Shown here in pieces: positions 8,719-17,700 of a DNA stretch of 64,000 nucleotides. Numbering within the stretch: position 1 is the stretch's first letter; every line of letters starts with the position of its first letter. The translations under genes and the position numbers were made by a program. The notes below the pieces were generated by a model that did not search any database, had not been told where the DNA came from, and saw only the letters and a list, made by a program, of their open reading frames with translations. Source of the stretch: Streptosporangiaceae bacterium. GTDB lineage: Bacteria; Actinomycetota; Actinomycetes; Streptosporangiales; Streptosporangiaceae. The stretch is taken from positions 36,394 to 100,393 of the forward strand of contig JAFARZ010000358.1 of NCBI GenBank assembly GCA_019245115.1, given 5' to 3'.

Positions 8719-9738
8719 TCAGCCGATATGCCGCATCGCCACGATCTGGGATTGCCAGGACGATATGGACGCAAATTGCACGGCCTGTCCGGTCTGCGGC
8801 GCGTGGATGATCTCCCCGTTACCGGCATAAATGCCGACATGCCCGGGCGCCGCCGCCGACCCATCAGACCCCGGCGTGAACACCAGATCACCCAGCCGCA
8901 GCTGGCTCACCGACGCCACCGGCGTACCAACACCGACCTGCTGGAACGTTGTCCTTGGCAGGTCGACACCCGCTGCTCGCCAGGCCATCTGGACCAGCGA
9001 GGAGCAGTCGCACCAGCCGGACGGGTCTGCGCCGTGCGGGTCGATGCACGACCCGCCCCACTGATAAAGCGTGCCGAGCGCCGACTCGGCCGCGGCCACC
9101 GCGACCTGCGCGGCGGCACTCCCTACAGCCCCCGCAGCCGAGTACTTCGACGCGGCAAGCGATTCGATCTGCCGCACGTAGGCAGCGGCGTCAGCCGGTA
9201 CGCCGTGGGCTGCTTCCACGGCGCCAGGTCCTGCGTTATACGCGGCCAGCGCGAGATCGATCACGCTTCCGGCCGCCTGCCCAGATGAAACGAGCCGTGA
9301 CGCCAAGGCGACGAGCGAGCAGTCGTACCGTCCTTGGGCCATGATCGCGTCGTGCGGGTTGTACGGCGACACGGTCCCGGTCCCGTCATCGTCGCGGCCC
9401 CAGCCGGTGAACGTGGACGGCAGGAACTGCGCGATGCCTTCCGCCCCGGACGCGCCGTTGATCGCCCGCGGGTTCCACCCGGACTCGACCTGATCCTGCG
9501 CGGCGATAATCGCCGGTGTGATCGCCGGGCACAGCGACCCTGCGGCTAGCACCCACGGCACGTACGCCGCCGGGATCTGCGCCGTATTCACCGCCCCGCC
9601 ACCTACCGGTGCCGGTGCCTGCTGGCCCACAGCCGCGAACAGCAGCACCAGGGCCAGCACCGCCGCACCCGCCCCGAGCGCACCACGCATCACCACCCGC
9701 CCTGCAGGCAGCCCGGCCGGGACCGCGACCGTACTCAT
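8719..9738 (-). CDS. Bifunctional lytic transglycosylase / NlpC-P60 peptidase
   Basis: A 339-residue cell-wall hydrolase. It has an N-terminal membrane anchor or signal (residues ~18-40), an SLT-type lysozyme-like domain (~65-190; catalytic Glu in AQDQVESGWNPRA, then GIAQFLPSTF and AYNAGPGAV), an Ala-rich linker, and a C-terminal NlpC/P60 domain (~220-335) with Cys in DCSSLVQMAW, His in PGHVGIYAG and a final His in IIHAPQTG. It should locally open peptidoglycan for the conjugation channel, the role of VirB1-like proteins. The start ATG 9738 overlaps the stop of the coupling-protein gene (ATGA). Confidence 0.9.
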   Translation of the reverse strand: MSTVAVPAGLPAGRVVMRGALGAGAAVLALVLLFAAVGQQAPAPVGGGAVNTAQIPAAYVPWVLAAGSLCPAITPAIIAAQDQVESGWNPRAINGASGAEGIAQFLPSTFTGWGRDDDGTGTVSPYNPHDAIMAQGRYDCSLVALASRLVSSGQAAGSVIDLALAAYNAGPGAVEAAHGVPADAAAYVRQIESLAASKYSAAGAVGSAAAQVAVAAAESALGTLYQWGGSCIDPHGADPSGWCDCSSLVQMAWRAAGVDLPRTTFQQVGVGTPVASVSQLRLGDLVFTPGSDGSAAAPGHVGIYAGNGEIIHAPQTGQAVQFASISSWQSQIVAMRHIG

Positions 9739-11465
9739 GACCCTGCCCCCGAAGCCAGCGCGGCGCGGATCGACGTCGCATGCGGCCCGTCCATCCACGG
9801 CACCGTCTTGATGACCACAGGCCGGGACCCGGACGCGACCACGATGGCCCGGTCCTTGGGCAGTGACGCCAGATCCGACACCGCCAGCGCCCGGTCCTTA
9901 CGCAGCGACTGGGTCAGCTGCCGCTCTCCGGACCGCCCGGTGTAGACGGACTGGAGGATCCACTCCTCGTGATCGCCGATCAGGGAACTGAACTCGCTGA
10001 GGAACTTCTCATCGGCTACCCCAGCGCCCAGCACCCGGATCGTGGCCGCAGACCACATGGCCCGTATCCCGTACTCACCCCACGCTTCGGCGCCCTGGGT
10101 CCAGGACTGCAGGTAGGTGTGCAGCAGGATGCCGCGCGATCCGTAATGGCTGTACAGCTTGGGCAGCTCGGGCCACCGCACGATGTTGGCCGCCTCATCC
10201 AGCTCCACCGTCATCGGCACCGCCAGCCGCCCCGGCACCGACCCGGCCGCGAGCCGCTCCGCCGCCTCGCACACATGCGCGGTCAAAGCCGCGACGAACG
10301 GCCCGCCCGACCCCTCACCCTCCCGCGACAGCGCATACAACGTGTCCGTGCTGGCCGGGAACCCCGCCGGATCAAACGACGGCAGCCCAGCCGCCGGGGT
10401 CACCCACGCGAGCAGCGATGGATTGACCAGCGCCCGCGCCATCCGCTGCGCGGTGCCATAGGTCGACCCGCGCATCTTGTCCGGCTGCCCTAGCACCCCC
10501 TCCACCGCGGTCGCGGGCCCGGCGTGCCCGGCCTGGCGCAGCAGCATCGCCGGGGCCGCGTCATCAGGATTGGCCAGCCATTCCCACACCTGCCCCACCG
10601 GCAAACGGTGCCCGGCTGCGGCCAGGAACAGCCAGGCCAGCAGGTCCCGCCCGGCGGTGTCCCAGTGCGCATCGGTCCGCGCCCCCGGCTCACGGGTCGA
10701 CGCTTCGAAGATCGCCGCGAGCTTCTGCGCCGCCGACACATCGGTCACCGGGCCGAGCAGGTCATAAGTAAAGGCTGGGACACCGTCGCTGGCCAGCCCC
10801 TGCGGGTCGAACAGCCACGTCACCCCCCGCCGCGTCCGCAACGCGAGTGTCGCGTCGCTCATATCGCGCTTGTTGCTAGTAGCGAGCACCGCGCCAGGCG
10901 CGTCCAGGATGGCGGGGATCACGCGCTTGGTGGTCTTCCCGGCCCGCGCGCCCCACACATCGACGCTGACATCTTCCGGCCCGGCCACCGCGAGCTGCCC
11001 GCCGGGGATGATCCGCCCCAGCGGCGACCCCGCCCACGCCCCGCCCAGCCGCGCCGACTCGACGGCCCGCGCCCGCGTCCCCAGCCGCACCCGGTCCCGC
11101 CGCGGCGCGAGATACCGGGCGACCCGGTCGGCCCGGTGCGCGCGCCCGTGCCGCACCGCAACCAACCTGATCGCTGATATCAACCCGATAGACAGAACGG
11201 CGGCGCCTACGGCGAGGGCGGCCCACCCCCACGCATCAGGCCAGGCCGCCCGCCCGCCGATCAGCGCCTTCAGATAGCTGAGCGGCCGTCCCGGCCGTGG
11301 CGTGTCACCGGCCCAGTAACTGACCTCACCCGCTAGCCACACCCCGCATGCGCCAGATACGACGATCGCGGCCACGGTCGGGATCAGCCACGCGGCCCAC
11401 ATATCGGCGGACCCCGGGTTGCCGAAGATGCCCGGTGGCGGTCCGGGGGCCTGCTGCCTGCTCAC
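9735..11465 (-). CDS. Type IV coupling protein (TraG/VirD4-like)
   Basis: A 576-residue protein with two N-terminal membrane helices (~25-45 and ~82-102) and a cytoplasmic ATPase domain. The Walker A motif is a GARAGKTT variant (172-179), followed by a SNKRDMSDAT segment and Walker B VELDEAANI (419-427); a QSWTQG stretch near 465 resembles the coupling-protein glutamine motif. Such proteins bring the DNA-relaxase complex to the secretion channel and energise its export. It overlaps both neighbours by 4 bases, showing tight coupling with the VirB4-like gene upstream and the transglycosylase gene downstream. Confidence 0.88.
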   Translation of the reverse strand: MSRQQAPGPPPGIFGNPGSADMWAAWLIPTVAAIVVSGACGVWLAGEVSYWAGDTPRPGRPLSYLKALIGGRAAWPDAWGWAALAVGAAVLSIGLISAIRLVAVRHGRAHRADRVARYLAPRRDRVRLGTRARAVESARLGGAWAGSPLGRIIPGGQLAVAGPEDVSVDVWGARAGKTTKRVIPAILDAPGAVLATSNKRDMSDATLALRTRRGVTWLFDPQGLASDGVPAFTYDLLGPVTDVSAAQKLAAIFEASTREPGARTDAHWDTAGRDLLAWLFLAAAGHRLPVGQVWEWLANPDDAAPAMLLRQAGHAGPATAVEGVLGQPDKMRGSTYGTAQRMARALVNPSLLAWVTPAAGLPSFDPAGFPASTDTLYALSREGEGSGGPFVAALTAHVCEAAERLAAGSVPGRLAVPMTVELDEAANIVRWPELPKLYSHYGSRGILLHTYLQSWTQGAEAWGEYGIRAMWSAATIRVLGAGVADEKFLSEFSSLIGDHEEWILQSVYTGRSGERQLTQSLRKDRALAVSDLASLPKDRAIVVASGSRPVVIKTVPWMDGPHATSIRAALASGAGS

Positions 11466-12853
11466 GGCAGTTCACCCCGTGCCGCCCACCGGGCGTTGGT
11501 GTCATGCAACCTGCGTTCGGTCTCGGTGACCTGCACCCGGACCGGGACACCAGGCCGTCCGCCCACCTTGATCAGGCACTTACCGAGTCCCGGCGGCGGC
11601 TGGGACGCATCCGCGCCGCCGCCCCACCCGGCGGGGGAGGACCAGGAAGTGATCAGCTCCACCTCCCGCCGCGACAGCCCGACGATCTGATCCAGGTCCC
11701 CCAGCTCGGAGCGGGGCAGGCCGAAGCAGGCCACCATCCCGGCCCGTTCCACGAACCCGCGTGCCTTGGCCCGGTCCGCCGCCGAATTGACCGCTTCCAG
11801 GTCCTTGAGGGTGTGGGTGATCATCGCCTGGCCCAATCCCCAGGTCCGGTTCAGCCGGGTGATCGCGTCGATCCGGTCCACCAGCCCGCCCGCCGCGCGC
11901 AGCGGCCGCCACAGCTCATCCAGCACCGCGAAATACCACCGCGGCCGGGCCAGCCCCGCATCCGCCAGCGCGTGCGCAGCCGCGACACAGCCCAGCCCGT
12001 CGGACCAGGCCGCGAGCATGGCCGCCGCGGTGAGCTGGGCGTCGGCTTCGCCGATCCGGGAGATGTCGACCGCCGCTGCGGGTGCGTCCAGGTTGATCCG
12101 GGTCGTAGTGGGTGACCCGAATACCCGGCCCAGCGGCCCGTCCAGCAACCCCAGCAGGCTCCTGTGCAGCGGATCAACCGCGACCCGGTACCGCCGCTCC
12201 GACCCCCGGTCCAAAGTCACCGCGCGGACCCGCTCCGGGCCCTCCTCCAGCACCGTCACCAGATCCGGCAACGTCGGCGGCGACGACGCCGGATGCCGCT
12301 CAGCCAGGTGGTGCAGGCACGCGGCCAGGACGGTCTGCTCGTGATCATCGACCGGGCGGCCGCGGACCAGAGTGATCAGCGCGGCGGCGATGGCCAGCGT
12401 CCGGCCGTGGGCTTCGGCGCGCAACTGCTCGCCCGCCTTCCCGCCGATCGTGCCAGCGGCGGCGCCCATCTCGCCGGGGTCGAGGATGTTGATCCCGCCG
12501 ACCCCGCGGCCGATCGGGATCACCTGGCCGCCCAGGTGGGCGACGGTGGCGGTGTAGTCGGGTTTGAGGTCACCCAGCACCAGGGGTGTGACGCCGGTGG
12601 CCGCGAGGTAGAGCAGCATCCGGTTGACCAGGGTGGATTTGCCGGTGCCGGGCCTGCCCTTGACGAACAGGCTGGGGTTGGTGATCAGCCGGGCCCGGGT
12701 GAACCAGGAGATCGGGTCCCCGCACACGGTGACCCCGGTGAGCAGGTTCTGGCCCAGCGGCGCCCCGCACGACGGCGACCCGGACCCGGCCGCGAACGGC
12801 CACAGCCCGCACACCTGCACCGTGGTGCCCCGCCACATCGCCGGGGCCTCCAT
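11462..12853 (-). CDS. VirB4-like conjugation ATPase
   Basis: A 463-residue ATPase with Walker A KGRPGTGKST at ~64-74, a GDLKPDYT segment following it and Walker B YFAVLDELWRP in the C-terminal half; the tail carries a Gln/His-rich AMITHTLKD motif. It corresponds to the C-terminal ATPase half of VirB4/TraC proteins that power type IV secretion; the N-terminal half seems to be supplied by the SCO6880-type protein encoded just upstream. The frame is open to 12907, but ATG 12853, preceded by GAGG, avoids overlap with the upstream gene's end at 12862. Confidence 0.82.
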   Translation of the reverse strand: MEAPAMWRGTTVQVCGLWPFAAGSGSPSCGAPLGQNLLTGVTVCGDPISWFTRARLITNPSLFVKGRPGTGKSTLVNRMLLYLAATGVTPLVLGDLKPDYTATVAHLGGQVIPIGRGVGGINILDPGEMGAAAGTIGGKAGEQLRAEAHGRTLAIAAALITLVRGRPVDDHEQTVLAACLHHLAERHPASSPPTLPDLVTVLEEGPERVRAVTLDRGSERRYRVAVDPLHRSLLGLLDGPLGRVFGSPTTTRINLDAPAAAVDISRIGEADAQLTAAAMLAAWSDGLGCVAAAHALADAGLARPRWYFAVLDELWRPLRAAGGLVDRIDAITRLNRTWGLGQAMITHTLKDLEAVNSAADRAKARGFVERAGMVACFGLPRSELGDLDQIVGLSRREVELITSWSSPAGWGGGADASQPPPGLGKCLIKVGGRPGVPVRVQVTETERRLHDTNARWAARGELP

Positions 12854-12861
12854 CCGCGGCC

Positions 12862-14349
12862 TCACAGCGCACCCCGCAACCCGGACGGGACCAGGGTGTG
12901 CAGCCACGGCAGCACCCCAGCCGGAAGCGTGGTCGCGAACGCGGCGGCCTGCTGGCCGCGCGCCACCCGCAGCCGCAACCGGGCTGAGGCGGCCAGGTTG
13001 CCGACCTCCGCATCCGCCTCCCGCAAGCTCGCCGCATCCTGCGCGGTCGCGGTGACCACCAGCGCGAACTCGACCAGGCCCGCCCCGGAAGCCTCCTCAG
13101 CGGCGGCCTGCTCGGCCGCCCGTACCGTGGTGGAGGCGCGGGCGTTGATCAGGCCGGTGGTGGAGGCGGCCATGAAATGGGCGGTGCGCCGGTCCGATTC
13201 GACTACTCGCGCGGCGGTGGCCGGGTCCAGCGGCCGGTACAGCACGGCGACCCGTTTGCGGAAGATCCGCGGCGAGGGTTCCAGCAGCGCCCGCAGCACC
13301 CCGGACCGGACCGTGCCGCGCGGTGCCTCGCACGCCACCCACGACCGGGACACCACACCGTCATGGAAGTAGGTGTCGGCGGTCTCCTGCGCGGTCAGCG
13401 GCCCGGCATCGGCCCACGACATCCCGCTCGACCCGGTCTCGGCCCGCGCCTGGAGCACCATCGCAGCCACCGAAGGATCGAACCCGGTCCGCACCGCATC
13501 AGCGATCCGGTCCGCGGGCACCGGCCGGACCGCGCCGCCACCCGCCGCGGCCAGCCCGGCCGCCAGCGGGGAGATCCGGATCGCCAGATTCGTCACCACG
13601 TCATTGCGGTGAACCCGGCCACCGGGCCGGTACGTGAGGGTGACGTAGGTGCTGGTCTGGCTGGAGGCGGCCGGGTAGGCGGCGACGACTTCGGTCATGA
13701 TCGCCCGCGCTGGTTCCGGTGCGGCGGCATCCAGGCGGGGGAGCACCTCAGCGGCCAGCCGGGTGCCCGGATCCGGCGCGGTCTCCACGATCACCGCCGC
13801 GCCCAGCAGGCCCGGCTCGTGCGCGAGCCCGGCCAGCCACCCGCCCCAGGACGCCACCCAAACATCGACCTGTTCCGGGTCGACCAGCGCCCCACCATCC
13901 GGGTCGCACTCCAAGGCGATGGTGAATGTCCCGGTCGCCTGGTCGTGGATGACGCCGAAGGGCCGGTGGTACACGTCCCGGCCCGCCAGCATCTCGGTCC
14001 GGGCCAGCAGCCCCGGCGGGGTGAACGCCCCATCCGGGTCGCGTGACAGCGGCCCGGATATATAGGTGTCCTCGCCGAGCAGACGGCGCCGGACCCACCC
14101 GGTCCGGGCGGCCAGGATGGTGAACCCGGACCGGCCATCGACGGTCCGGATGGCCAGCGGCACGATCACCGCGATGATCACCGCGCCGACCGCGATCGCG
14201 GCGATCCACGACATCAGCGCGGTCAGCAGAGCCAGGATCAGCCCGCCCAGCAGCAGCACCGTGCCGAGCAGGCCCAGCGGCCCGATCCCCGGCCGGGACG
14301 GCAGCCGCCAGTTCCCGTATGTCGGTCGGGTATTCGTGGTGTCAGACAT
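12862..14349 (-). CDS. SCO6880 family conjugation protein
   Basis: About 495 residues. Two N-terminal membrane helices (~25-70) are followed by a large soluble region (RTGWVRRRLLGEDTYISGPL, HRPFGVIHD, TYVTLTYRPG). The order fits actinobacterial SCO6880-type proteins, which combine PrgI/VirB3-like membrane segments with the N-terminal domain of VirB4 but lack a P-loop, as here. It probably forms the membrane base of the secretion channel together with the following ATPase. ATG 14349 lies one base after the stop of the preceding gene. Confidence 0.82.
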   Translation of the reverse strand: MSDTTNTRPTYGNWRLPSRPGIGPLGLLGTVLLLGGLILALLTALMSWIAAIAVGAVIIAVIVPLAIRTVDGRSGFTILAARTGWVRRRLLGEDTYISGPLSRDPDGAFTPPGLLARTEMLAGRDVYHRPFGVIHDQATGTFTIALECDPDGGALVDPEQVDVWVASWGGWLAGLAHEPGLLGAAVIVETAPDPGTRLAAEVLPRLDAAAPEPARAIMTEVVAAYPAASSQTSTYVTLTYRPGGRVHRNDVVTNLAIRISPLAAGLAAAGGGAVRPVPADRIADAVRTGFDPSVAAMVLQARAETGSSGMSWADAGPLTAQETADTYFHDGVVSRSWVACEAPRGTVRSGVLRALLEPSPRIFRKRVAVLYRPLDPATAARVVESDRRTAHFMAASTTGLINARASTTVRAAEQAAAEEASGAGLVEFALVVTATAQDAASLREADAEVGNLAASARLRLRVARGQQAAAFATTLPAGVLPWLHTLVPSGLRGAL

Positions 14350-14350
14350 G

Positions 14351-15823
14351 TCATCCCCCGTTCTCGCGTTCCTCGTCATCCCCGTGACCTATCGCGCCGG
14401 ACGGCCCGCCCGCATCGGCCACGCTGTCGCGGCCCGGAGAGGCAGAACCTTCCGGCTGAGGTCCGGTGCCTGAAGCCTGGCCATCACCGGACCCGTCCCT
14501 ACCGGAGCCGCCCGCACCGCCGGGGCCGGTCGTGCCGCCATCCGGCGGCGTTCCGGTATCGTCGGCTGTCCCGGGCCGTAGTGCCGCCCGCCGTGGCGCG
14601 GTGGTATCGGAGGCAGCGCCTGCGCTGCGTGGCTTCCCGCCGGCGCTGCTCGCGTCTTCCCCGGTCGCGGATCGCTTTCCCGGCGGCTGAACCACCGTCC
14701 GTTCGGGAGAATCGGAGGTTGAGCCGCGGGCCCGCGACCCGGGCGCGCTGAGCCCAGCCCCGGCCGGGCTGCTAGCCTGCCCGCCGGATGGGGCGGCACT
14801 GCCGGACGGAGCGGCGGCTGCGGCACCAGCGCCGCCGGTCGCGGCTGCTTTGATCGCGCCGGTGGCGACCGCTCCGGCCGTGCCCATGGCCAGCGCTCCG
14901 CTGGAGGCGGCGCCGAGGTGGGCGGTCATCGGGACGATGACCTTCAGCAGGGCGGGCAGGATCAGCACCGACAAGATCAGCAGCATGAACCCGGAGATCA
15001 CCTCGACCGCGGTGCGGTTGCCGCTGGTGAGGGCGAACGCGGCCGCGTACAGCAGGGCGGCGGCGGGTTTGTACAGCAGCCAGGCGGCGAGCCAGCCGAG
15101 ATGCTTACGCCACCAGGTCTCGCCCCATTCGCTCATCGACGCGGCGGCGGCCAGCGGCAGCGTGCCCGCCAGGATGATCATCAGGCCGACCCGCAAGATC
15201 ATCAGCATTAGCTGGATCAGCGAGGAGAAGATGATCAGCAGCGCAATGATCAGCAGCATCCCGAACCCCGGAGCAACCGCGGCGCTGAGCGCAGCGGTGC
15301 TGATCAGGCCGGACCAGCCGTTGGCGCCCACGTGGGCCGAGCTCATCAGCCCGGCGCTGAACGCGTCGCCGAGCTTGCCCGCCGCCTCCACTGTCACCGT
15401 GGCCACCCCGGACACGACCACCAGGCGGGCCAGGCCCAGCAGCATGGTGGCCGCGGGCTCGCCGCGGCGGCGAATCGCCATCCGCCCGGCGGCCACCAGG
15501 ATGCAGATGATGGCGGTTACCGTCACGATCCACGAGGTGCCGGCCTTGATCACCGAGACCGGGGAGCCGGGCACGTCCAGCTGCGGGGTGTCGACGTTCA
15601 TCCAGAACGTGGACAGCGTCTTCAGCAGCCCGTCGGCGGCGCTGGCCATCGCCTGCGCGATCTGGCCGAGGACATCCCCGGTGACCGTGCTCGCCGCCTT
15701 GCCAGCTGCGCCCCCGGCCGCGTGGGTGATCTGTCCCACGCTGATGCCGCCTTCGGGGAGCTGGATGTGCTCCATCGCGGTGCAGAAGAAGCCCATGGGG
15801 CCGCCAGGGCAGGTGTTAGCCAT
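14351..15823 (-). CDS. VirB6/TrbL-like polytopic membrane protein
   Basis: About 490 residues. After ~85 periplasmic-type residues there are roughly six hydrophobic segments (~95-330; one has LLIIALLIIFSSLIQLM), then a long disordered tail rich in Gly, Ser, Ala and Pro (~335-490). This topology is that of TrbL/VirB6 channel proteins of Gram-positive conjugation systems. ATG 15823 is chosen because GGGGAAG lies about 8 bases upstream; it overlaps the preceding gene by 8 bases. The extended acidic Gly/Pro tail may be cytoplasmic; its role is unknown. Confidence 0.8.
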   Translation of the reverse strand: MANTCPGGPMGFFCTAMEHIQLPEGGISVGQITHAAGGAAGKAASTVTGDVLGQIAQAMASAADGLLKTLSTFWMNVDTPQLDVPGSPVSVIKAGTSWIVTVTAIICILVAAGRMAIRRRGEPAATMLLGLARLVVVSGVATVTVEAAGKLGDAFSAGLMSSAHVGANGWSGLISTAALSAAVAPGFGMLLIIALLIIFSSLIQLMLMILRVGLMIILAGTLPLAAAASMSEWGETWWRKHLGWLAAWLLYKPAAALLYAAAFALTSGNRTAVEVISGFMLLILSVLILPALLKVIVPMTAHLGAASSGALAMGTAGAVATGAIKAAATGGAGAAAAAPSGSAAPSGGQASSPAGAGLSAPGSRARGSTSDSPERTVVQPPGKRSATGEDASSAGGKPRSAGAASDTTAPRRAALRPGTADDTGTPPDGGTTGPGGAGGSGRDGSGDGQASGTGPQPEGSASPGRDSVADAGGPSGAIGHGDDEERENGG

Positions 15824-16499
15824 TGCTGGCACTTCCCCACAGCACGAACCCGTCGGCGCTAGTCACCAGCTGCGTGTCCGGGCCGGGCTTACCGTCCGGA
15901 GTCAGCACCATCTTCCAGTCGCCGTTCACCCAGGCCACGGTTCGTTCGTCGGCCTGGTAGCCATCGCCCGCGCTGGCCAGGGCCTCGATGGTCGCCTGCT
16001 GCGGGGTGTAGCTCAGAATCTCGAAGCCGACCGCCGGAGCGATCTGGCCGGGAGCGGGAGCCTGATAGGTCTGGCTATTGCCTGCGGCGATGAAAGCCTG
16101 CTCACCCGGTCCTGGTGCGATCTCGTGCTCGGCGGCCGTCCGCCAGTCCGGGCTGGCCAGGCTAGCGAAGATGTCGTAGGCCGCGATGACCGCGCCCATG
16201 GGGGAATGGGCGTAGCACTCCCACACAGACCCCTGGTACCGCATCGGCCCGGCCGTCGCGGAGGTCGGGACGAGCATTGGGCCGACGTTCTTCCATCGCA
16301 GATCCGCGGGCGGTGCCGTGGGGATCGCGTCGCTGGAGGAACTGGCCGGGCATGCCTGGGCCTGGTTGTCTGCGGACGGCTGCTTCGTCCCGGTCGCCTG
16401 GTGCGATGTGCTGCTGCTGATCGTCAGGACGACCGCGATGATGACCAGGATTGCCAGCAATCCGGTGGCCGCTGTCCAGCGGAGGCGCTTGATATCCAT
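15816..16499 (-). CDS. VirB8-like single-pass conjugation protein
   Basis: A 227-residue protein. A short basic N-terminus and one membrane helix (residues ~10-28) precede an extracellular alpha/beta domain with VWECYAHSPMGAVIAAYDI and a later VAWVNGDWKMVL segment, resembling the NTF2-like fold of VirB8/TcpC proteins. Such proteins help to assemble the transfer channel. ATG 16499 has a strong AGGAGG site. The gene sits between the pilin-like and VirB6-like genes, the expected context. Confidence 0.72.
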   Translation of the reverse strand: MDIKRLRWTAATGLLAILVIIAVVLTISSSTSHQATGTKQPSADNQAQACPASSSSDAIPTAPPADLRWKNVGPMLVPTSATAGPMRYQGSVWECYAHSPMGAVIAAYDIFASLASPDWRTAAEHEIAPGPGEQAFIAAGNSQTYQAPAPGQIAPAVGFEILSYTPQQATIEALASAGDGYQADERTVAWVNGDWKMVLTPDGKPGPDTQLVTSADGFVLWGSASNG

Positions 16500-16510
16500 C
16501 GCATGCCTCC

Positions 16511-16807
16511 TCAGGTGAGGAACTGGACGATCGGGCCGGCGGTGGCGATCAGCACGCAGGCCGCCAGGACGTAGCCGAGGCTGGCGAAGTGCTGGCCGCC
16601 CATGCCCCGGTGGTGCTGGACCGCCATCATCGTGGCCACGATGGCGATGCCCACCACGCACGCGCTGGTCGCCGTCCACGCGACGATGTCCATCAGCAGG
16701 TGGACCCGGCTGGCCAAGTCGGACGGGACCTGGCCGATGCCGGGGTTGTAGATGCCGGACCCGCCGCCTGGTGAGCTGGCCGGGTTCGGGAGCGGAAATG
16801 CACGCAC
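16511..16807 (-). CDS. Small two-helix membrane protein (VirB2/pilin-like)
   Basis: A 98-residue protein with two hydrophobic helices (~37-63 and ~74-97) after a Pro/Gly-rich start. Small two-pass proteins in this position of Gram-positive transfer operons are usually likened to VirB2 pilins, but sequence evidence is limited to size, topology and context. The GTG start at 16807 is preceded by a GGGGGGAA stretch. Confidence 0.65.
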   Translation of the reverse strand: MRAFPLPNPASSPGGGSGIYNPGIGQVPSDLASRVHLLMDIVAWTATSACVVGIAIVATMMAVQHHRGMGGQHFASLGYVLAACVLIATAGPIVQFLT

Positions 16808-16828
16808 GATGTTCCCCCCTTTTGTGTG

Positions 16829-17449
16829 TCAGTGCATGGCTGGCGTGGTGGTCAGGGCCGCGTGCTCGACGAAGCTGCGCAAGCTGAGGACCACCGGCCA
16901 TTCGGTTCGCGGATCAGGAGTCGTTTCGCTCAGTCGCCATTCGCGCACCCAAGGCAACCGGAACACCATCGTCGTTGATGTGAGGATGTGTATGCGGCGG
17001 TTCAGCGGCTTCGGCAAGCGACCCGGAGCGTCGGCGACCAGGACAAACCCGACCAGGTACGGGCCTTCCGGATGGGCCATGGCGCAGTACCTGGCGAGCG
17101 CTTGAGAAGCGGCCATCAGCCCGGCCGCGCTCGTCCGCGCGGTCAAGACCATACGGAGCGGGTAGCCGAGCTTGTCCGGGTTGGGCCAGCGCCTCCCGGC
17201 GTCGGAGGCGCTCAGTAGACGCGCTACCGTGCTCGTCCCCGCACCGCCATGGACCCCGACGACGCTGATCGGCACCTGCTGGTTTGAATCGTGGAAGTCC
17301 CGATGTGCTATCGGTGCCGTGTTCCAGCCTTGCGGTCTGTGGCTCGGCTCGCGGGCACTGAAGTGCCGACACTGGTTGCCTTGCAGCGTGGCCAGCCGCT
17401 CCGCCAGGCACGCGGTACGGCCGCAATCGCGCGATCTGATAGCCCCCAT
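16829..17449 (-). CDS. DUF6668-type P-loop-like protein, first gene of the transfer operon
   Basis: A 206-residue protein. Residues 62-79 (SVVGVHGGAGTSTVARLL) form a ParA/MinD-like strand and P-loop in which the usual Lys of GKT/GKS is replaced by Thr, so ATP hydrolysis is uncertain. A C-terminal helix-rich part follows. Proteins of this kind (DUF6668) occur at the head of actinomycete conjugation operons. ATG 17449 follows GGGGGTAG; the first ~58 residues look unstructured, so a later start is possible. It is divergent from the gene at 17701. Confidence 0.65.
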   Translation of the reverse strand: MGAIRSRDCGRTACLAERLATLQGNQCRHFSAREPSHRPQGWNTAPIAHRDFHDSNQQVPISVVGVHGGAGTSTVARLLSASDAGRRWPNPDKLGYPLRMVLTARTSAAGLMAASQALARYCAMAHPEGPYLVGFVLVADAPGRLPKPLNRRIHILTSTTMVFRLPWVREWRLSETTPDPRTEWPVVLSLRSFVEHAALTTTPAMH

Positions 17450-17454
17450 CGCTA

Positions 17455-17560
17455 CCCCCGTTCAGCTACTATGTTTAGCAGTCTGCCCTGTCGTCAACTA
17501 AAGTAAACAAATCTAGCATAGGCACACTACCGAGCGGGCTGTCAACTATGCTTAACGAGT
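17455..17560. promoter_or_regulatory. Candidate operator/promoter region upstream of the transfer operon
   Basis: An AT-rich stretch in otherwise GC-rich DNA between the divergent transfer operon and the gene at 17701. It holds two direct copies of GTCAACTA (around 17493 and 17540), followed by AAGTAAAC and TGCTTAAC respectively, and a related CAGCTACTATGTTTAGC just upstream. Repeats placed this way suggest binding sites of a regulator that controls transfer. No protein partner can be named. Confidence 0.45.
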
Positions 17561-17700
17561 CGCCCGGGAATAGGGCGTAGGCTCTGGGCAGCATAGATAC
17601 ACGGCAGGAGCTTCAGACCTCCCTTGATGGCTTCAGGAGCCGGTAATCCACGCGGTTGCGTGCCTATGCGGGCCGCGCCGCTGTGCTCAACATGGAGTAC

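Noticed and set aside
14850..16574. 574-codon plus-strand frame opposite the VirB6- and VirB8-like genes
   Set aside because: Long frames opposite GC-rich genes are common; its hydrophobic composition mirrors the membrane genes, and it lacks a family match.
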